Notes: generated by a model from the letters alone, not told the origin. Positions 9,129 through 19,048 are shown, numbered from the stretch's first letter. The stretch is DNA of 64,000 nucleotides from Fodinibius salipaludis (GCF_002287075.1 NZ_NSKE01000004.1:186001-250000); one strand, 5' to 3'. Numbers and translations are program-made.

Positions 9129-10556
9129 ATGAGTAAGCAAATACAAACACAACCTATTTTTGGCAGAACCCGCCATATCCACATGGTCGGGATTGGCGGC
9201 ATTGGCATGAGCGGCATGGCCGAGATATTGCTTCAAAAGGGATATCACATTACCGGTTCGGATGCCAATATGGGTGAAACCATTGAACGACTCCAAGAAC
9301 TGGGTGCCAAAATCTCCATTGGTCACGATGCTAAAAATATTGAAGGAGCCGATGTGGTTGTGTATACCAGCGCGGTTAAAGCTGAAGAAAATATTGAAAC
9401 CAGTACCGCCCTCGAACAGGGAATCCCGGTAATTAAACGCGCCGAAATGCTGGCCGAGCTCATGCGTATGAAATACGGCGTAGGTGTAGCCGGAACGCAT
9501 GGTAAAACAACCACTACAACCATGATTGGACATGTTATACAGGATGGGAGCTTTGATCCGACCATCATGGTAGGCGGCAAAGTACACAGTTTTTCTAAAA
9601 CCAATGCCGTAGTCGGAAAGGGCGATATCATTGTTGTTGAAGCGGATGAATTTGACCGAACGTTTTTACGACTTACTCCAAGTTTAAGCGTTATCACTAA
9701 CATCGAGGCCGAGCATCTGGATATTTATAATAACCTCGAAGATGTCAAAGGAGCATTTATCGAATTTGCCAACAAAGTTCCGTTTTACGGTGCTGTAATC
9801 CTTTGTCTGGATGATCCAAACGTACGCAGTATTATCCCGGAAATCGAACGAAGAACTATTACTTACGGACTTACGCCCCAAGCTAAAATTCGGGCTGTCG
9901 ATATTGAGGTTAATCACTTTAACAGCAGATTTACAGTTGTTAAAGAAGGAAAAGAACTCGGTGAGATTAATCTTCAGGCTCCCGGAGAACACAATGTGAA
10001 AAATGCATTAGCGGCCATAGCAGTTGGTCTTGAACTTGATATTTACTTCGAAGATATAAAATCCGGATTGGAACGATTTGAAGGAGTATTCCGACGTTTC
10101 CAACTGAAGACGGAACAAGATAGCGTAATGGTGATTGACGATTATGCCCATCATCCAACAGAAGTACAAGCTACGCTTGATGCTGCACGACAAGGATGGA
10201 AAGATCGTCGTATTGTAGCTGTTTTTCAGCCGCACCTGTATTCGAGGACACAAGAACTTTACAAGGAATTTGGACTCTCATTTTTCGATGCCGAAGTCTG
10301 TGTTATCACTGATGTATATCCATCCCGTGAAGAACCCATTGAAGGCGTCACCGGCAAACTCATTGCTGATGTAGCCAAGGAGTACGGGCATCAGAAAGTT
10401 CATTATGTGGCAGACAAAAACGACCTACCGGTAAAATTAAAGGATATCATAAAACCGGGTGATGTAGTTATCACCATGGGGGCCGGTGACATTTATAAAT
10501 ACGGCGAACAATTTGTAGAAGCATTGGAGGCAGGAATATCAAAACTGAATCAATAA
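9129..10556 (+). CDS. murC: UDP-MurNAc:L-alanine ligase
   Basis: Cytoplasmic Mur ligase that starts the stem peptide by adding L-alanine to UDP-MurNAc. The N-terminal UDP-binding Rossmann loop IHMVGIGGIGMSGMA is at about residues 17-31 and the ATP loop VAGTHGKTTTTT begins at 120. DDYAHHPTEV, typical of the MurC C-terminal domain, is also present. Length (475) is normal. It follows murG after a 42-base gap that holds a repeat hairpin. No murB lies next to it, although many lineages have one there. Confidence 0.96.
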   Translation: MSKQIQTQPIFGRTRHIHMVGIGGIGMSGMAEILLQKGYHITGSDANMGETIERLQELGAKISIGHDAKNIEGADVVVYTSAVKAEENIETSTALEQGIPVIKRAEMLAELMRMKYGVGVAGTHGKTTTTTMIGHVIQDGSFDPTIMVGGKVHSFSKTNAVVGKGDIIVVEADEFDRTFLRLTPSLSVITNIEAEHLDIYNNLEDVKGAFIEFANKVPFYGAVILCLDDPNVRSIIPEIERRTITYGLTPQAKIRAVDIEVNHFNSRFTVVKEGKELGEINLQAPGEHNVKNALAAIAVGLELDIYFEDIKSGLERFEGVFRRFQLKTEQDSVMVIDDYAHHPTEVQATLDAARQGWKDRRIVAVFQPHLYSRTQELYKEFGLSFFDAEVCVITDVYPSREEPIEGVTGKLIADVAKEYGHQKVHYVADKNDLPVKLKDIIKPGDVVITMGAGDIYKYGEQFVEALEAGISKLNQ

Positions 10557-10560
10557 TTAC

Positions 10561-10640
10561 GTGTTAAGCTAAACCTATTTCAGCATCCGCTATAACAAAC
10601 TAATTGAAAATAGATCCTGAAAGGATTTTAGGATGAGATA
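10561..10640. repeat. Degenerate copy of the GTCATGCTGAA repeat
   Basis: The left part reads GTGTTAAGCTAAACCTATTT then CAGCATC, a mutated form of the GTGTCATGCTGAACTTGTTTCAGCATC type seen at 11490. The right part is AGATCCTGAAAGG then TTTTAGGATGA, a mutated form of the other end. It fills most of the murC-ftsQ gap and looks like an old, decayed copy. Confidence 0.6.
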
Positions 10641-10651
10641 AAGTTTAATAA

Positions 10652-11401
10652 ATGACTGAAAACGAGCAACATAACGAATCCCAAAACAGCAAAAACGCCT
10701 GGCCTTGGATTGCCGGAGCAGTACTTGTTCTGGGTTTGGCAGTTATGGCCGGCCTGTACTGGAACTCGACGATGAAAGTGGAGCGTGTCCAGTTTGAAGG
10801 CAACCATTTTGTATCGGCAGATGACCTGCAACTGGTAGAAGTTCCGACAGGCATGAATCCAGACAGCATGAACTTTGGGGACATCAGAAATCGATTTGAG
10901 GAGTTGCCGTATGTCAAACAGGCTGACATCAGTGTAGAACCAAACGGTACCATGAATGTCATTATTACTGAACGCCAGCCGGTTGCTCTGTTAGTAGATA
11001 ACAAAAAGAAAATTTATGTCGACTCTGAAGGAATCAAACTACCTATTGCACCGGGAAAGACAGTTGATGTGCCAATCCTTTATGGATTTAGCGCTACACC
11101 AATGCAGGATACGCTGCAAAGCAAAGCTTTTAAAACCGTTTCTGATTTTCTAACGGCTGTTCGTAGCAATGATGTGGCTGATGCTACCATAAGTGAAATC
11201 GCCTGGTCTTCATCGGATGAGGGCATTGTAGCTCTGACGAATCAAAATGGTGTAAAACTTATTTTTGGGAAAGGAAATTTTAATAACCGACTTCGCAATT
11301 GGGAAGCATTTTACGGTGAAGTCATCAAACAAAAAGGAATTGAAAAAATGCGTTCTGTCGACCTGAGGTTTGAAGGGCAGGTCGTAACGCGTGAAAATTA
11401 A
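10652..11401 (+). CDS. ftsQ: FtsQ/DivIB-type cell division protein
   Basis: Bitopic membrane protein of the FtsQBL complex. A short cytoplasmic tail (1-17) is followed by one membrane segment (about 18-38) and a periplasmic POTRA-like region beginning KVERVQFEGNHFVSADDL, then the FtsQ beta domain with NVIITERQPVALL. The C-terminal VDLRFEGQVV matches the usual FtsQ ending. Length (249) is typical. Position between murC and ftsA agrees. Its gene is separated from both neighbours by copies of the dispersed GTCATGCTGAA repeat, which interrupts the dense packing seen earlier in the cluster. Confidence 0.88.
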   Translation: MTENEQHNESQNSKNAWPWIAGAVLVLGLAVMAGLYWNSTMKVERVQFEGNHFVSADDLQLVEVPTGMNPDSMNFGDIRNRFEELPYVKQADISVEPNGTMNVIITERQPVALLVDNKKKIYVDSEGIKLPIAPGKTVDVPILYGFSATPMQDTLQSKAFKTVSDFLTAVRSNDVADATISEIAWSSSDEGIVALTNQNGVKLIFGKGNFNNRLRNWEAFYGEVIKQKGIEKMRSVDLRFEGQVVTREN

Positions 11402-11489
11402 AACAAGAATAATCTCAGATTACTATCTACGCTGATATATGTTCCGAGCGTGGACGCTGAAAACAGCAACAGAATAAGCATAAAACCAA

Positions 11490-11568
11490 ATGTCATGCTG
11501 AACTTGTTTCAGCATCTAAAACAGAAAATTGAATGATTACAGATCCTGAAACAAGTTCAGGATGACAT
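11490..11568. repeat. GTCATGCTGAA-type element with long terminal inverted repeats
   Basis: A 79-base element. The left end is ATGTCATGCTGAACTTGTTT followed by CAGCATCT; the right end is AGATCCTGAAACAAGTT followed by CAGGATGACAT. The two ends are inverted repeats of about 28 bases, and the mismatches are mostly G/C changes. A 23-base A-rich spacer lies between them. Its shape is that of a very small non-autonomous mobile element or a REP-like hairpin. It lies between ftsQ and ftsA. Confidence 0.85.
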
Positions 11569-11610
11569 AGAAAAGAGATTAATAAATCACAATAGTACGT
11601 GGATAACATT

Positions 11611-12876
11611 ATGGAAGAACAAGAAGATAGAATTGTCGTTGGTCTGGATATTGGCACTACCAAGGTATGTGCAATTGTGGCCTCAATCGATCCGCAGGAT
11701 AGAATCCATATTCTGGGTGTGGGCAAAGCACCCAGCGATGGTCTGAATCGCGGCGTGGTAGTGAATATTGATAAAACCGTCAATGCCATACAAACAGCCG
11801 TAGAGCAAGCACAACTGGCTTCGGGCATTGAGGTCAACTCGGTAAATGTAGGTATTGCAGGCGACCATATCCGCAGTATGCGCAGCAAGGGCGTGATTAC
11901 CATTAACAACCGTGATAATGAAATTACGGTAGATGATGTTGAACGCCTGCTCGAAGATTGCCAGCGCATTATGCTGCCCACCGACCAACAAATCATCCAC
12001 GTAATACCACAAGAGTTCGTCGTTGACGGACAGGATGGCATCCAGGATCCTGTAGGCATGAGCGGCATGCGCATGGAGGCAGAAGTACACATTATTACCG
12101 GACTTGTCTCAGCCGCTAAAAACATTTACCGATGTGTTGAGCGCGCCGGTTACCAAGTGGCTGATATTATTTTGGAGCCGCTTGCCTCGTCCTATTCCGT
12201 ACTCGATGAAGAAGAAAAAGAAGCTGGTGTAGTGCTGGTAGATATCGGTGGCGGAACTACAGATGTCGCCATCTTCCAGGATAACACAATTCGTCATACG
12301 GCCGTGATCGCCATTGCCGGTAAGAAAGTAACCGATGATATCCGGGTAGGATTAAGCGTGCTCGATGATCAAGCTGAAAAACTAAAGCGTGAGCACGGCG
12401 AAGCGTATGTGGATATGATAGAGGAAGATGAAGCCATTACCGTGCCCGGAATAGCAGGACGTCCACCAAAGGAAATTACCAAAAGCATTCTTGGCAAAAT
12501 TATTCAGGCACGTATGGAAGAGATCCTAGAAATTGTTGCCATCGAAGTGAAACGTAGCGGTTATGCCGACAATCTAAGTGCCGGTGTGGTGCTCAGCGGC
12601 GGCGGCTCGCTAATCAACAATGTCTGTCCCCTGGCTAACGAGATACTCGGCATGGATGCCAAGATCGGCAAGCCAATTGGGCTCAGCGGCGGACTTATTG
12701 AAGAGGTCAATAACCCAATTTATGCAACTGGAGTAGGACTGGTTATGCACGCTATCAAAACCGGTTCCGGTCCTACAAACCAAGCTATCGTCCCGTCATC
12801 CACCAAAGGATCGAGCGTGGAGAAAGTAATGAATCGCATCGCCGAGCGGATGAAAAACTGGTTCAAAGAACTTTAA
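11611..12876 (+). CDS. ftsA: FtsA, actin-like divisome anchor
   Basis: Actin-fold ATPase that tethers FtsZ to the inner membrane and recruits later divisome proteins. The phosphate-binding loop GLDIGTTKVCAIV is near the N-terminus, VDIGGGTTDVAIF is the second phosphate loop and SGGGSLI the adenosine-loop region. The C-terminus RIAERMKNWFKEL is an amphipathic helix of the type that binds membrane. The frame opens at a GTG at 11599, but the ATG at 11611 was chosen because it gives a normal N-terminus (MEEQEDRIVVGLDIG). About 100 bases separate it from ftsZ. Confidence 0.95.
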   Translation: MEEQEDRIVVGLDIGTTKVCAIVASIDPQDRIHILGVGKAPSDGLNRGVVVNIDKTVNAIQTAVEQAQLASGIEVNSVNVGIAGDHIRSMRSKGVITINNRDNEITVDDVERLLEDCQRIMLPTDQQIIHVIPQEFVVDGQDGIQDPVGMSGMRMEAEVHIITGLVSAAKNIYRCVERAGYQVADIILEPLASSYSVLDEEEKEAGVVLVDIGGGTTDVAIFQDNTIRHTAVIAIAGKKVTDDIRVGLSVLDDQAEKLKREHGEAYVDMIEEDEAITVPGIAGRPPKEITKSILGKIIQARMEEILEIVAIEVKRSGYADNLSAGVVLSGGGSLINNVCPLANEILGMDAKIGKPIGLSGGLIEEVNNPIYATGVGLVMHAIKTGSGPTNQAIVPSSTKGSSVEKVMNRIAERMKNWFKEL

Positions 12877-12976
12877 AAAAAATGCCGGCAGCCATATCTG
12901 CTGTCACAAAGAGAAAATATATAGCAATCAAATAGCAATAAATAGTACACAGCAATCTAAAAAAGGAGTAAATATT

Positions 12977-14305
12977 ATGTCTAACCTAAACTCTCGTTTT
13001 AGTTTTGACATCGACGGTCAAGACAATGCGAAAATAAAAGTGATAGGTGTTGGAGGCGGCGGAGGCAATGCCGTTAACAACATGATCGAAAAAGGCCTGA
13101 CCAGTGTGGAGTATATCGCTCTTAACACTGATGCACAGGCGCTTAAAAACAGCATGGCTGATCTTACCATTCAAGTGGGGGCCAACCTTACCAACGGACT
13201 TGGTGCCGGAGCACGCCCCGAAATTGGCAGGGAAGCCGTGGAAGAGAATCGACACGAAATTGAAGAAGCCATCGAAGGCGCCGATATGATTTTTGTTACG
13301 GCCGGCATGGGTGGTGGAACCGGGACGGGTGGCGCGCCTGTAGTTTCTGGCATAGCCAAACGAAAGGGTATCCTAACAGTCGGTATTGTTACTACCCCCT
13401 TCGACTGTGAAGGTCCCAAACGGATGAAATATGCGCTTGAAGGAATTACCGAGCTCAAGAAAAACAGTGATACCGTAATTGTAATTCCCAATGAGCGACT
13501 GATGGATATCGCCGATGAGGATACTACGCTGCTCGAAGCATTTGAGCAAGCTAATCAGGTCCTCTATAATGCGACACGCGGTATTTCGGATCTCATTCTG
13601 ATGCCCGGCCTTATCAATCTTGATTTCGCCGATGTGCGTACAACCATGCTCGACGGTGGTGCCGCTATCATGGGGGCCGCCAACGCTACGGGCGAAGATC
13701 GCGCCGAAATTGCAGCCCGCGAAGCTATCAATTCGCCACTGCTTGATGGCGTAAGCATCAACGGTGCACGCAATGTATTGGTTAATATTTCATCCGGAGC
13801 AAACCTGGGAATGAAAGAAACGAATACAGCAACCAGCATCATCCAGCAAGAAGCGGGTGAAAACGCTGAGATTATTCTCGGTACGGTGCTCGACGAAAGC
13901 TTTGATGATGAACTACGGGTCACCGTTATTGCAACTGGATTTGATCTTGCCGAAAGCAATAAGGAAGCGCGCGTAGCTCCCAACGAGAAAAAGAAAGCAG
14001 CTCAAAAGAAGGCCGACGATGATAAACTGGATATGCCGAAAGCCAGTGATGTTACCGGACACAGCCGATACTCCGCAACGAACGAACCGTTCTATAAAGG
14101 AGAGAAGAATCTCAAGCAGATGGATCAGCCGGCATTCCACCGTCGCGGACTTAAAAATGTGCGTCCCCTCAACGACGATGAGAAAGAGGAAAAGGAAATG
14201 CAGGACGAGCAGGAAAAAAGCAATGAGCTGCTCAACAATCGCCGCGAACGAATCGACAAAACTGATTCCGATCAGCCGGCATTTCTGCGCAAAATAATGG
14301 ATTAG
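12977..14305 (+). CDS. ftsZ: FtsZ, tubulin-like division GTPase
   Basis: GTPase that polymerises into the Z-ring. The tubulin signature GGGTGTG is at residues 112-118, VGGGGGNAV near residue 24 is the T1 loop, and NLDFADV marks the T7 region. After the globular domain (about 320 residues) comes a charged linker of about 105 residues rich in Lys, Glu and Asp. The protein ends with QPAFLRKIMD, the conserved C-terminal peptide that binds FtsA. One of the clearest ribosome binding sites in the window (AAGGAG, ten bases before the ATG) fits the high level of FtsZ usually made. It is the last gene of the dcw cluster. Confidence 0.98.
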   Translation: MSNLNSRFSFDIDGQDNAKIKVIGVGGGGGNAVNNMIEKGLTSVEYIALNTDAQALKNSMADLTIQVGANLTNGLGAGARPEIGREAVEENRHEIEEAIEGADMIFVTAGMGGGTGTGGAPVVSGIAKRKGILTVGIVTTPFDCEGPKRMKYALEGITELKKNSDTVIVIPNERLMDIADEDTTLLEAFEQANQVLYNATRGISDLILMPGLINLDFADVRTTMLDGGAAIMGAANATGEDRAEIAAREAINSPLLDGVSINGARNVLVNISSGANLGMKETNTATSIIQQEAGENAEIILGTVLDESFDDELRVTVIATGFDLAESNKEARVAPNEKKKAAQKKADDDKLDMPKASDVTGHSRYSATNEPFYKGEKNLKQMDQPAFHRRGLKNVRPLNDDEKEEKEMQDEQEKSNELLNNRRERIDKTDSDQPAFLRKIMD

Positions 14306-14414
14306 CCGTTGATATGAATCCGATTTAGATTGCTATGTACATAACGGATGGCTGATAACTATCAGTTTCATTCTAATCCCTTTACTCTGGGATTATTGAT
14401 TGCTATAAACAATA

Positions 14415-14444
14415 AAGGAGTCCTTTGATCGGGACTCCTTTTTA
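14415..14444 (+). terminator. Rho-independent terminator after ftsZ
   Basis: AAGGAGTCC (14415-14423) pairs with GGACTCCTT (14432-14440), giving a 9-base stem followed by TTTTATTT. It lies 110 bases after the ftsZ stop and closes the dcw cluster. A weaker hairpin AATCCC/GGGATT lies just before it. Confidence 0.85.
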
Positions 14445-14571
14445 TTTGCCTTCTCTTTAAAACTTTATCTATATAACAAACTTGTAGTACAATCGTATGT
14501 AAGAACTGTTTTCCATAAAGAATCATTTTTTGTACTGTTAAAGCCTTAATACTCAACAAAAAGTCATCACA

Positions 14572-17310
14572 ATGCGGTTATCAAAACTTTTTCTTCTTTC
14601 GCTTTTAACCTTCCTCTTCTCTTTCCATTCCCTCGCAGCCCAAGATCAAAAGCAGAAACTTGAGCCTGAAGAGTATGATCAATGGCAACACATCTCTTCC
14701 ACTGAGCTTTCTGCCGATGGGAACTGGTTTTCGTATAACATAAGTCTTGAAGATGGCGACGGATGGTTAATTATCAAGGAGGTTGGAGCAGACTCTACTG
14801 AAGAACATAAGTTTATGCATGGCGAACAGGTAGACTTTTCCCAAAACAATAAATGGGCCGCTTTCCTGATTGGAGTCTCCGAGGATCAAAAAGAAAAACT
14901 CGAAGAACAAAAAAAGAAAGTTCGCTTCAAGCTGGGACTCATGAATTTGCAAACCGCCAAGGTAGATACTTTTCAAAATATACAGGAATACACCTTCTCT
15001 GATGACGGAAGCTATCTGGCTATGAAAAAATATAAGCCTGAAGAAGCCAAAACCGATGGCTCTGATCTGATCCTGCGCGATCTTACCGAGGGTACAAATC
15101 AGCTGGTTGGAAATGTCTCGGAATATACCTTTAACGATACCGGTTCACAACTGGCTGTTCTCCTTGATTCAAATGAAAAGCTTGGAAACGGCGTGCATCT
15201 TTATGACTTGCCATCCAACCGAGTTACCGTGCTGGACAGTGATACAACAACCTACAAAGAACTTAGCTGGCATGAGGATGAAAACGCATTAGCATTTCTA
15301 AAAGCAAAAGAACACAAGGATTTTGAGAATGTCACACACCGCATTTTAGCGTTCAAGAATCTCGGTGGAAATGCCAAAAAGTTTGAATTTTATCAGCAGA
15401 AAAATGACGCTTTTCCTGAGGATTTTCGGATCGTTGATTATCGCTCACTGGAATGGTCGGAAGACGGTAACACGCTGTTTTTTGGAATTAAAGAGTGGGA
15501 AAAGGCTACCAAGCCTGACACCACCAAAGAAAAATCCAAAGATGAACTAGATCCCACAAATGTAGAAGTATGGCACTGGCAGGATGCTGATATCCAACCT
15601 AAACAAGAGGTATTGGTCAATCAACTCAAAGAAGACAACCACCTATCGGCCTGGCATCTTGATGAGAAATCTTTTGTCCAGCTCGGCACCGAACAATTTG
15701 ATCAGCTTAATTTAACAGGTGACCAGCAACATGCCGTAGCATACGATCCGCATCCCTATGAGCCACAATTTGAGGAAGACTGGCGGGATGTCTATTTAGT
15801 AGACGTCACCACAGGTGAATCCCGGCAAATTCTGGAACGTCAAGAGCAAGTACGCACATCTCCCGATGGCAGATACCTGCTCTATTTCAAAGATCAGAAC
15901 TGGTGGACCTACGATATTGAAAACCGGAAACATCGTAATTTGACAAATGATATTGATACAAGATTTGAAAATCATACAAACGTAAATGGACGCGAACACC
16001 GTAGGCCATTCGGAACGGGAGAATGGTCAGAAGACGATTCCTGGATGCTGCTTTATGATCAGTATGACACCTATAAAGTTTGGGCGGACGGCAGCAATTA
16101 CCAAAAGATTACAGAAGGCAGCAACGACAAGATCCGTTACCGACAGGTTCGCTTTGAGTATGACACTGATGGGATAGCACCTGATGAAAATATTTACTTC
16201 TCGATGTACGGTGATAAAACCAAAGATCGCGGATATGCTCGTATCAAAGACAACCAAACTCTCGAGACACTGATTTATGATTCCAAGATGTTTAGCAGTC
16301 TTGGCAAAGCCGACTCAACAAAAAATTTCGTATATCAAAAACAGTCGGCTACCGATTCCCCCGATTATTTCTATGTTGATAATGACTTTAATGACCCGAT
16401 TGCACTTACGTACACCAATCCGCAGCAAGATAAATATTACTGGGCGGACGATGAACTGATTACCTTTACCAACGAAAATGGTAAAGAGCTCGAGGGACGT
16501 TTGCTTTATCCGGCGAATTATGATCCCGATAAATCCTACCCGATGATTACCTATATTTATGAAGAACGATCACAGACCATGCATAGCTACAGTCCACCGT
16601 CAAAGAAAAGTCCATATAACTTTCGCCGCTACTCTTCGGAAGGCTATTTCGTTTTTCAACCGGATATCAGCTATGAGCTGAGCGATCCGGGTGTATCAGC
16701 TGTTGAAAGTGTAGTTCCGGCGGTAGAGGAAGTTATTGACACCGGCATGATTAATGAGGAACAGATTGGTCTTACGGGACACTCTTGGGGAGCTTATCAA
16801 ACTACCTTTATTATCACCCAGACCAATCTGTTTAGTTCTGCTGTGGCAGGAGCTCCGCTTACCAATATGATCAGCATGTATAACTCGATCTATTGGAATA
16901 CGGGTACAACCGACGCTAAAATCTTTGAAACAAGCCAAGGACGTTTCCCCGATCCCTGGTGGAAAGAGTGGGATAAATTCGTAGAAAATTCTCCCATCTT
17001 TAATATGGAGGGCGTCCAAACTCCATTACTGGTTGAGTTCGGTACCGATGATGGTGCCGTCGATTTTAATCAGGGTGTAGAACTCTATAATACGATGCGG
17101 CGCATGCAAAATCCTTTTGTGATGTTAGTTTATGAGGGAGAAAATCATGGCTTGGCACGCGAAGAAAATCAAATTGACTACGCCACTCGCGCTTTTGAAT
17201 GGCACGAGTATTATCTACTTGCCAAAGAAGCTCCGGAATGGATTACTGACGGACTTCCGTACCTTGAAAGACCGGTGATGAAAGAAAAAGAAGAGCAGGA
17301 AACCAAGTAA
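14572..17310 (+). CDS. Secreted S9 family (prolyl oligopeptidase-type) serine peptidase
   Basis: A large exported alpha/beta-hydrolase peptidase. The N-terminus MRLSKLFLLSLLTFLF with following SLAAQ is a signal peptide, so it acts in the periplasm or outside. Residues about 40-600 have the repeating segments of a beta-propeller (WSEDG, SPDGRYL-like blades). The C-terminal catalytic domain carries GHSWG with nucleophile S738, the acid in GTDDG (D826 or D827) and H859 in GENHG. Length (912) is above the classic POP size (about 700), as in many Bacteroidota S9 proteins. It stands alone, with its own promoter region after the ftsZ terminator. The substrate is unknown; peptides from protein degradation are likely. 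Confidence 0.9.
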   Translation: MRLSKLFLLSLLTFLFSFHSLAAQDQKQKLEPEEYDQWQHISSTELSADGNWFSYNISLEDGDGWLIIKEVGADSTEEHKFMHGEQVDFSQNNKWAAFLIGVSEDQKEKLEEQKKKVRFKLGLMNLQTAKVDTFQNIQEYTFSDDGSYLAMKKYKPEEAKTDGSDLILRDLTEGTNQLVGNVSEYTFNDTGSQLAVLLDSNEKLGNGVHLYDLPSNRVTVLDSDTTTYKELSWHEDENALAFLKAKEHKDFENVTHRILAFKNLGGNAKKFEFYQQKNDAFPEDFRIVDYRSLEWSEDGNTLFFGIKEWEKATKPDTTKEKSKDELDPTNVEVWHWQDADIQPKQEVLVNQLKEDNHLSAWHLDEKSFVQLGTEQFDQLNLTGDQQHAVAYDPHPYEPQFEEDWRDVYLVDVTTGESRQILERQEQVRTSPDGRYLLYFKDQNWWTYDIENRKHRNLTNDIDTRFENHTNVNGREHRRPFGTGEWSEDDSWMLLYDQYDTYKVWADGSNYQKITEGSNDKIRYRQVRFEYDTDGIAPDENIYFSMYGDKTKDRGYARIKDNQTLETLIYDSKMFSSLGKADSTKNFVYQKQSATDSPDYFYVDNDFNDPIALTYTNPQQDKYYWADDELITFTNENGKELEGRLLYPANYDPDKSYPMITYIYEERSQTMHSYSPPSKKSPYNFRRYSSEGYFVFQPDISYELSDPGVSAVESVVPAVEEVIDTGMINEEQIGLTGHSWGAYQTTFIITQTNLFSSAVAGAPLTNMISMYNSIYWNTGTTDAKIFETSQGRFPDPWWKEWDKFVENSPIFNMEGVQTPLLVEFGTDDGAVDFNQGVELYNTMRRMQNPFVMLVYEGENHGLAREENQIDYATRAFEWHEYYLLAKEAPEWITDGLPYLERPVMKEKEEQETK

Positions 17311-17321
17311 TCTTATAATCT

Positions 17322-17350
17322 CGTCAGGCGGCAAATCATATCGTCTGACG
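17322..17350. repeat. Hairpin in the convergent gap after the S9 peptidase
   Basis: CGTCAG (17322-17327) and CTGACG (17345-17350) can pair around a 17-base loop. There is no T-run on either side, so termination is only a possibility. It sits between convergent genes. Confidence 0.35.
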
Positions 17351-17432
17351 AACATTCAAACGGGGTGCTTTACGCAATAGGAGTACGTTTCCTTGATTTA
17401 TTACAGAACATCAATCATGACTGCTTTTGTTA

Positions 17433-18245
17433 TCAAAAAACTTCGACTATTAATTTTATTGCCATAGCGATAGCCAATACCGAAAAGGCATATTGCAAAT
17501 AACGACGATTAATTTTCAGATTGAATAGTGCCCCTACAAATCCACCTAATAATCCACCCACTGCCAGTGGAAAGGCAGCCCCAAAATCTACATAGCCCCA
17601 CTGAAATTTCGTAAGCGTACCAATGCTATTGCCGGTAAAACCAAGCTGCAGCCAACCCGACAGAGAAATCAATACAATAGCCAAGGAAGATATACTTACT
17701 GATCGAGCAAAGCTTTTCTTAAAAACCAGATTCATCAGCGGTACCATTACACCACCCCCGCCAATTCCAGCCAGGGCTGCCACAAATCCGCCAAGCCCAC
17801 CGGTAACAAAAGACTGCAGCAATGTTACAGGTGTAGAATTTTGATCAATTCCATTTTTATTTCGCGCACCTCGACGATAAAACATGTAAGCCACATACAG
17901 CAGCAACACACTAAAAAAGATGACAAATTCCTGCTGGCTGTAGTATGGTGATGTAATGACAAGCTTGCCCAAATATATTCCACCCGCTCCCATCAAACCA
18001 ATGGTTATACCCTCTGACCAGTAGAAATTCTTCTGCTGAAATTGCCGAACGGAGCTTCCAAAGGCTGCAATAAAAGTACAAAACAAAGAACTACCGATAG
18101 TTAAGATGACGGGATTTTCAATACCGGCATCGCTAAACACAATAAACAAAATCGGGGTGAACAGAATACCACCGCCCAAGCCAAAAAGTCCGGCAACAAT
18201 GCCTGCCAAGACTCCCAATAGCAAGAGTATCAGTAATTCCATCAT
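17433..18245 (-). CDS. TauE/SafE family anion exporter (membrane protein)
   Basis: Integral membrane protein of 270 residues with about eight hydrophobic segments. The N-terminal GVLAGIVAGLFGLGGGILFTP and the internal GGLGGFVAALAGIGGGGVMVP are the paired glycine-rich motifs of the TauE/SafE (DUF81) family, whose members export sulfite, sulfoacetate or related organic anions. The two similar halves reflect the internal duplication of the family. The start overlaps the stop of the upstream PhzF-like gene by four bases, so both come from one message. No sulfur-metabolism gene is adjacent, so the substrate cannot be named. Confidence 0.85.
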   Translation of the reverse strand: MMELLILLLLGVLAGIVAGLFGLGGGILFTPILFIVFSDAGIENPVILTIGSSLFCTFIAAFGSSVRQFQQKNFYWSEGITIGLMGAGGIYLGKLVITSPYYSQQEFVIFFSVLLLYVAYMFYRRGARNKNGIDQNSTPVTLLQSFVTGGLGGFVAALAGIGGGGVMVPLMNLVFKKSFARSVSISSLAIVLISLSGWLQLGFTGNSIGTLTKFQWGYVDFGAAFPLAVGGLLGGFVGALFNLKINRRYLQYAFSVLAIAMAIKLIVEVF

Positions 18246-19048
18246 ATCTCCATCTGCCCTTGTATCACCGTACAGGCTTCACCTGCTATCTCAACACGAT
18301 CATCCTTATAGTTGCAATATACCGTACCACCGCGACGGGAAACCTGTCGCCCCACCAATTCTTTCTTATTTAATCGCTCACTCCAATACGGAGTCAACAT
18401 CGTATGGGCCGAGCCGGTCACCGGATCTTCATCAACACCGGCATTGGGAGCAAAAAACCGTGATACAAAATCATAATTATTGCCGGGTGCTGTAACAATA
18501 ATTCCACGCACATCCGCTTTAGCCATCGCTGGAATATCCGGATCCAGATTACGAACCTGCTCTTCGGTTTTCACTGCGTATAGATAATCCGTATCCCGAT
18601 AAAGTTCTTGAGCCGAAACACCCACAGCTTTCTCCAAAAAATCAGGAACTTCTGCCCTATTCAGCTTCGCACTTGGAAAGTTCATAACCAAATGGTTTCC
18701 TTCTTTTCGTACCATCAATTCGCCGCTGTTGGAATCAAACCGAATGCTTTGCTTACTGTAATCCAGATGTTCAAAAAGTACATGCGCCGAAGCCAGCGTT
18801 GCGTGACCACACAAATCCACCTCAGTAGTGGGTGTAAACCAGCGTAGGCGATAGCTCCCATCCTGCTCTACAAAAAAAGCCGTTTCGGAAAGATTATTTT
18901 CCATGGCAATATTCTGCATTAACTTGTCAGGCAGCCAGTCATCCAGCGGACATACCGCAGCGGGATTACCTTCAAAAGCTTCGGATGCAAATGCATCCAC
19001 TTGGTAAATAGGTAGCTTCATATCAATTTCGGTAGTTATTTTTTCCAA
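18242..19048 (-). CDS. PhzF family isomerase/epimerase-like protein
   Basis: Homologue of PhzF, with the diaminopimelate epimerase fold. YQVDAFASEAFEGNPAAVC and the conserved NLSETAFF stretch, whose glutamate is the general acid/base in PhzF, are present. DLCGHATLASAH and the C-terminal GVDEDPVTGSAHTML motif are also typical. Most such proteins outside phenazine clusters have unknown substrates, and no phenazine genes are nearby. The frame opens at a TTG that has GGGGAG seven bases upstream; the ATG nine codons later (19021) gives the more usual N-terminus MKLPIYQVDAF but lacks a ribosome binding site. It is coupled to the downstream TauE gene. Confidence 0.88.
   Translation of the reverse strand: MEKITTEIDMKLPIYQVDAFASEAFEGNPAAVCPLDDWLPDKLMQNIAMENNLSETAFFVEQDGSYRLRWFTPTTEVDLCGHATLASAHVLFEHLDYSKQSIRFDSNSGELMVRKEGNHLVMNFPSAKLNRAEVPDFLEKAVGVSAQELYRDTDYLYAVKTEEQVRNLDPDIPAMAKADVRGIIVTAPGNNYDFVSRFFAPNAGVDEDPVTGSAHTMLTPYWSERLNKKELVGRQVSRRGGTVYCNYKDDRVEIAGEACTVIQGQMEI

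Noticed and set aside
11493-12125. 210-codon minus-strand frame over the ftsA 5' region
   Set aside because: Antisense to conserved ftsA sequence; Ser/Met/Thr-rich product without domain features and partly made of the dispersed repeat.
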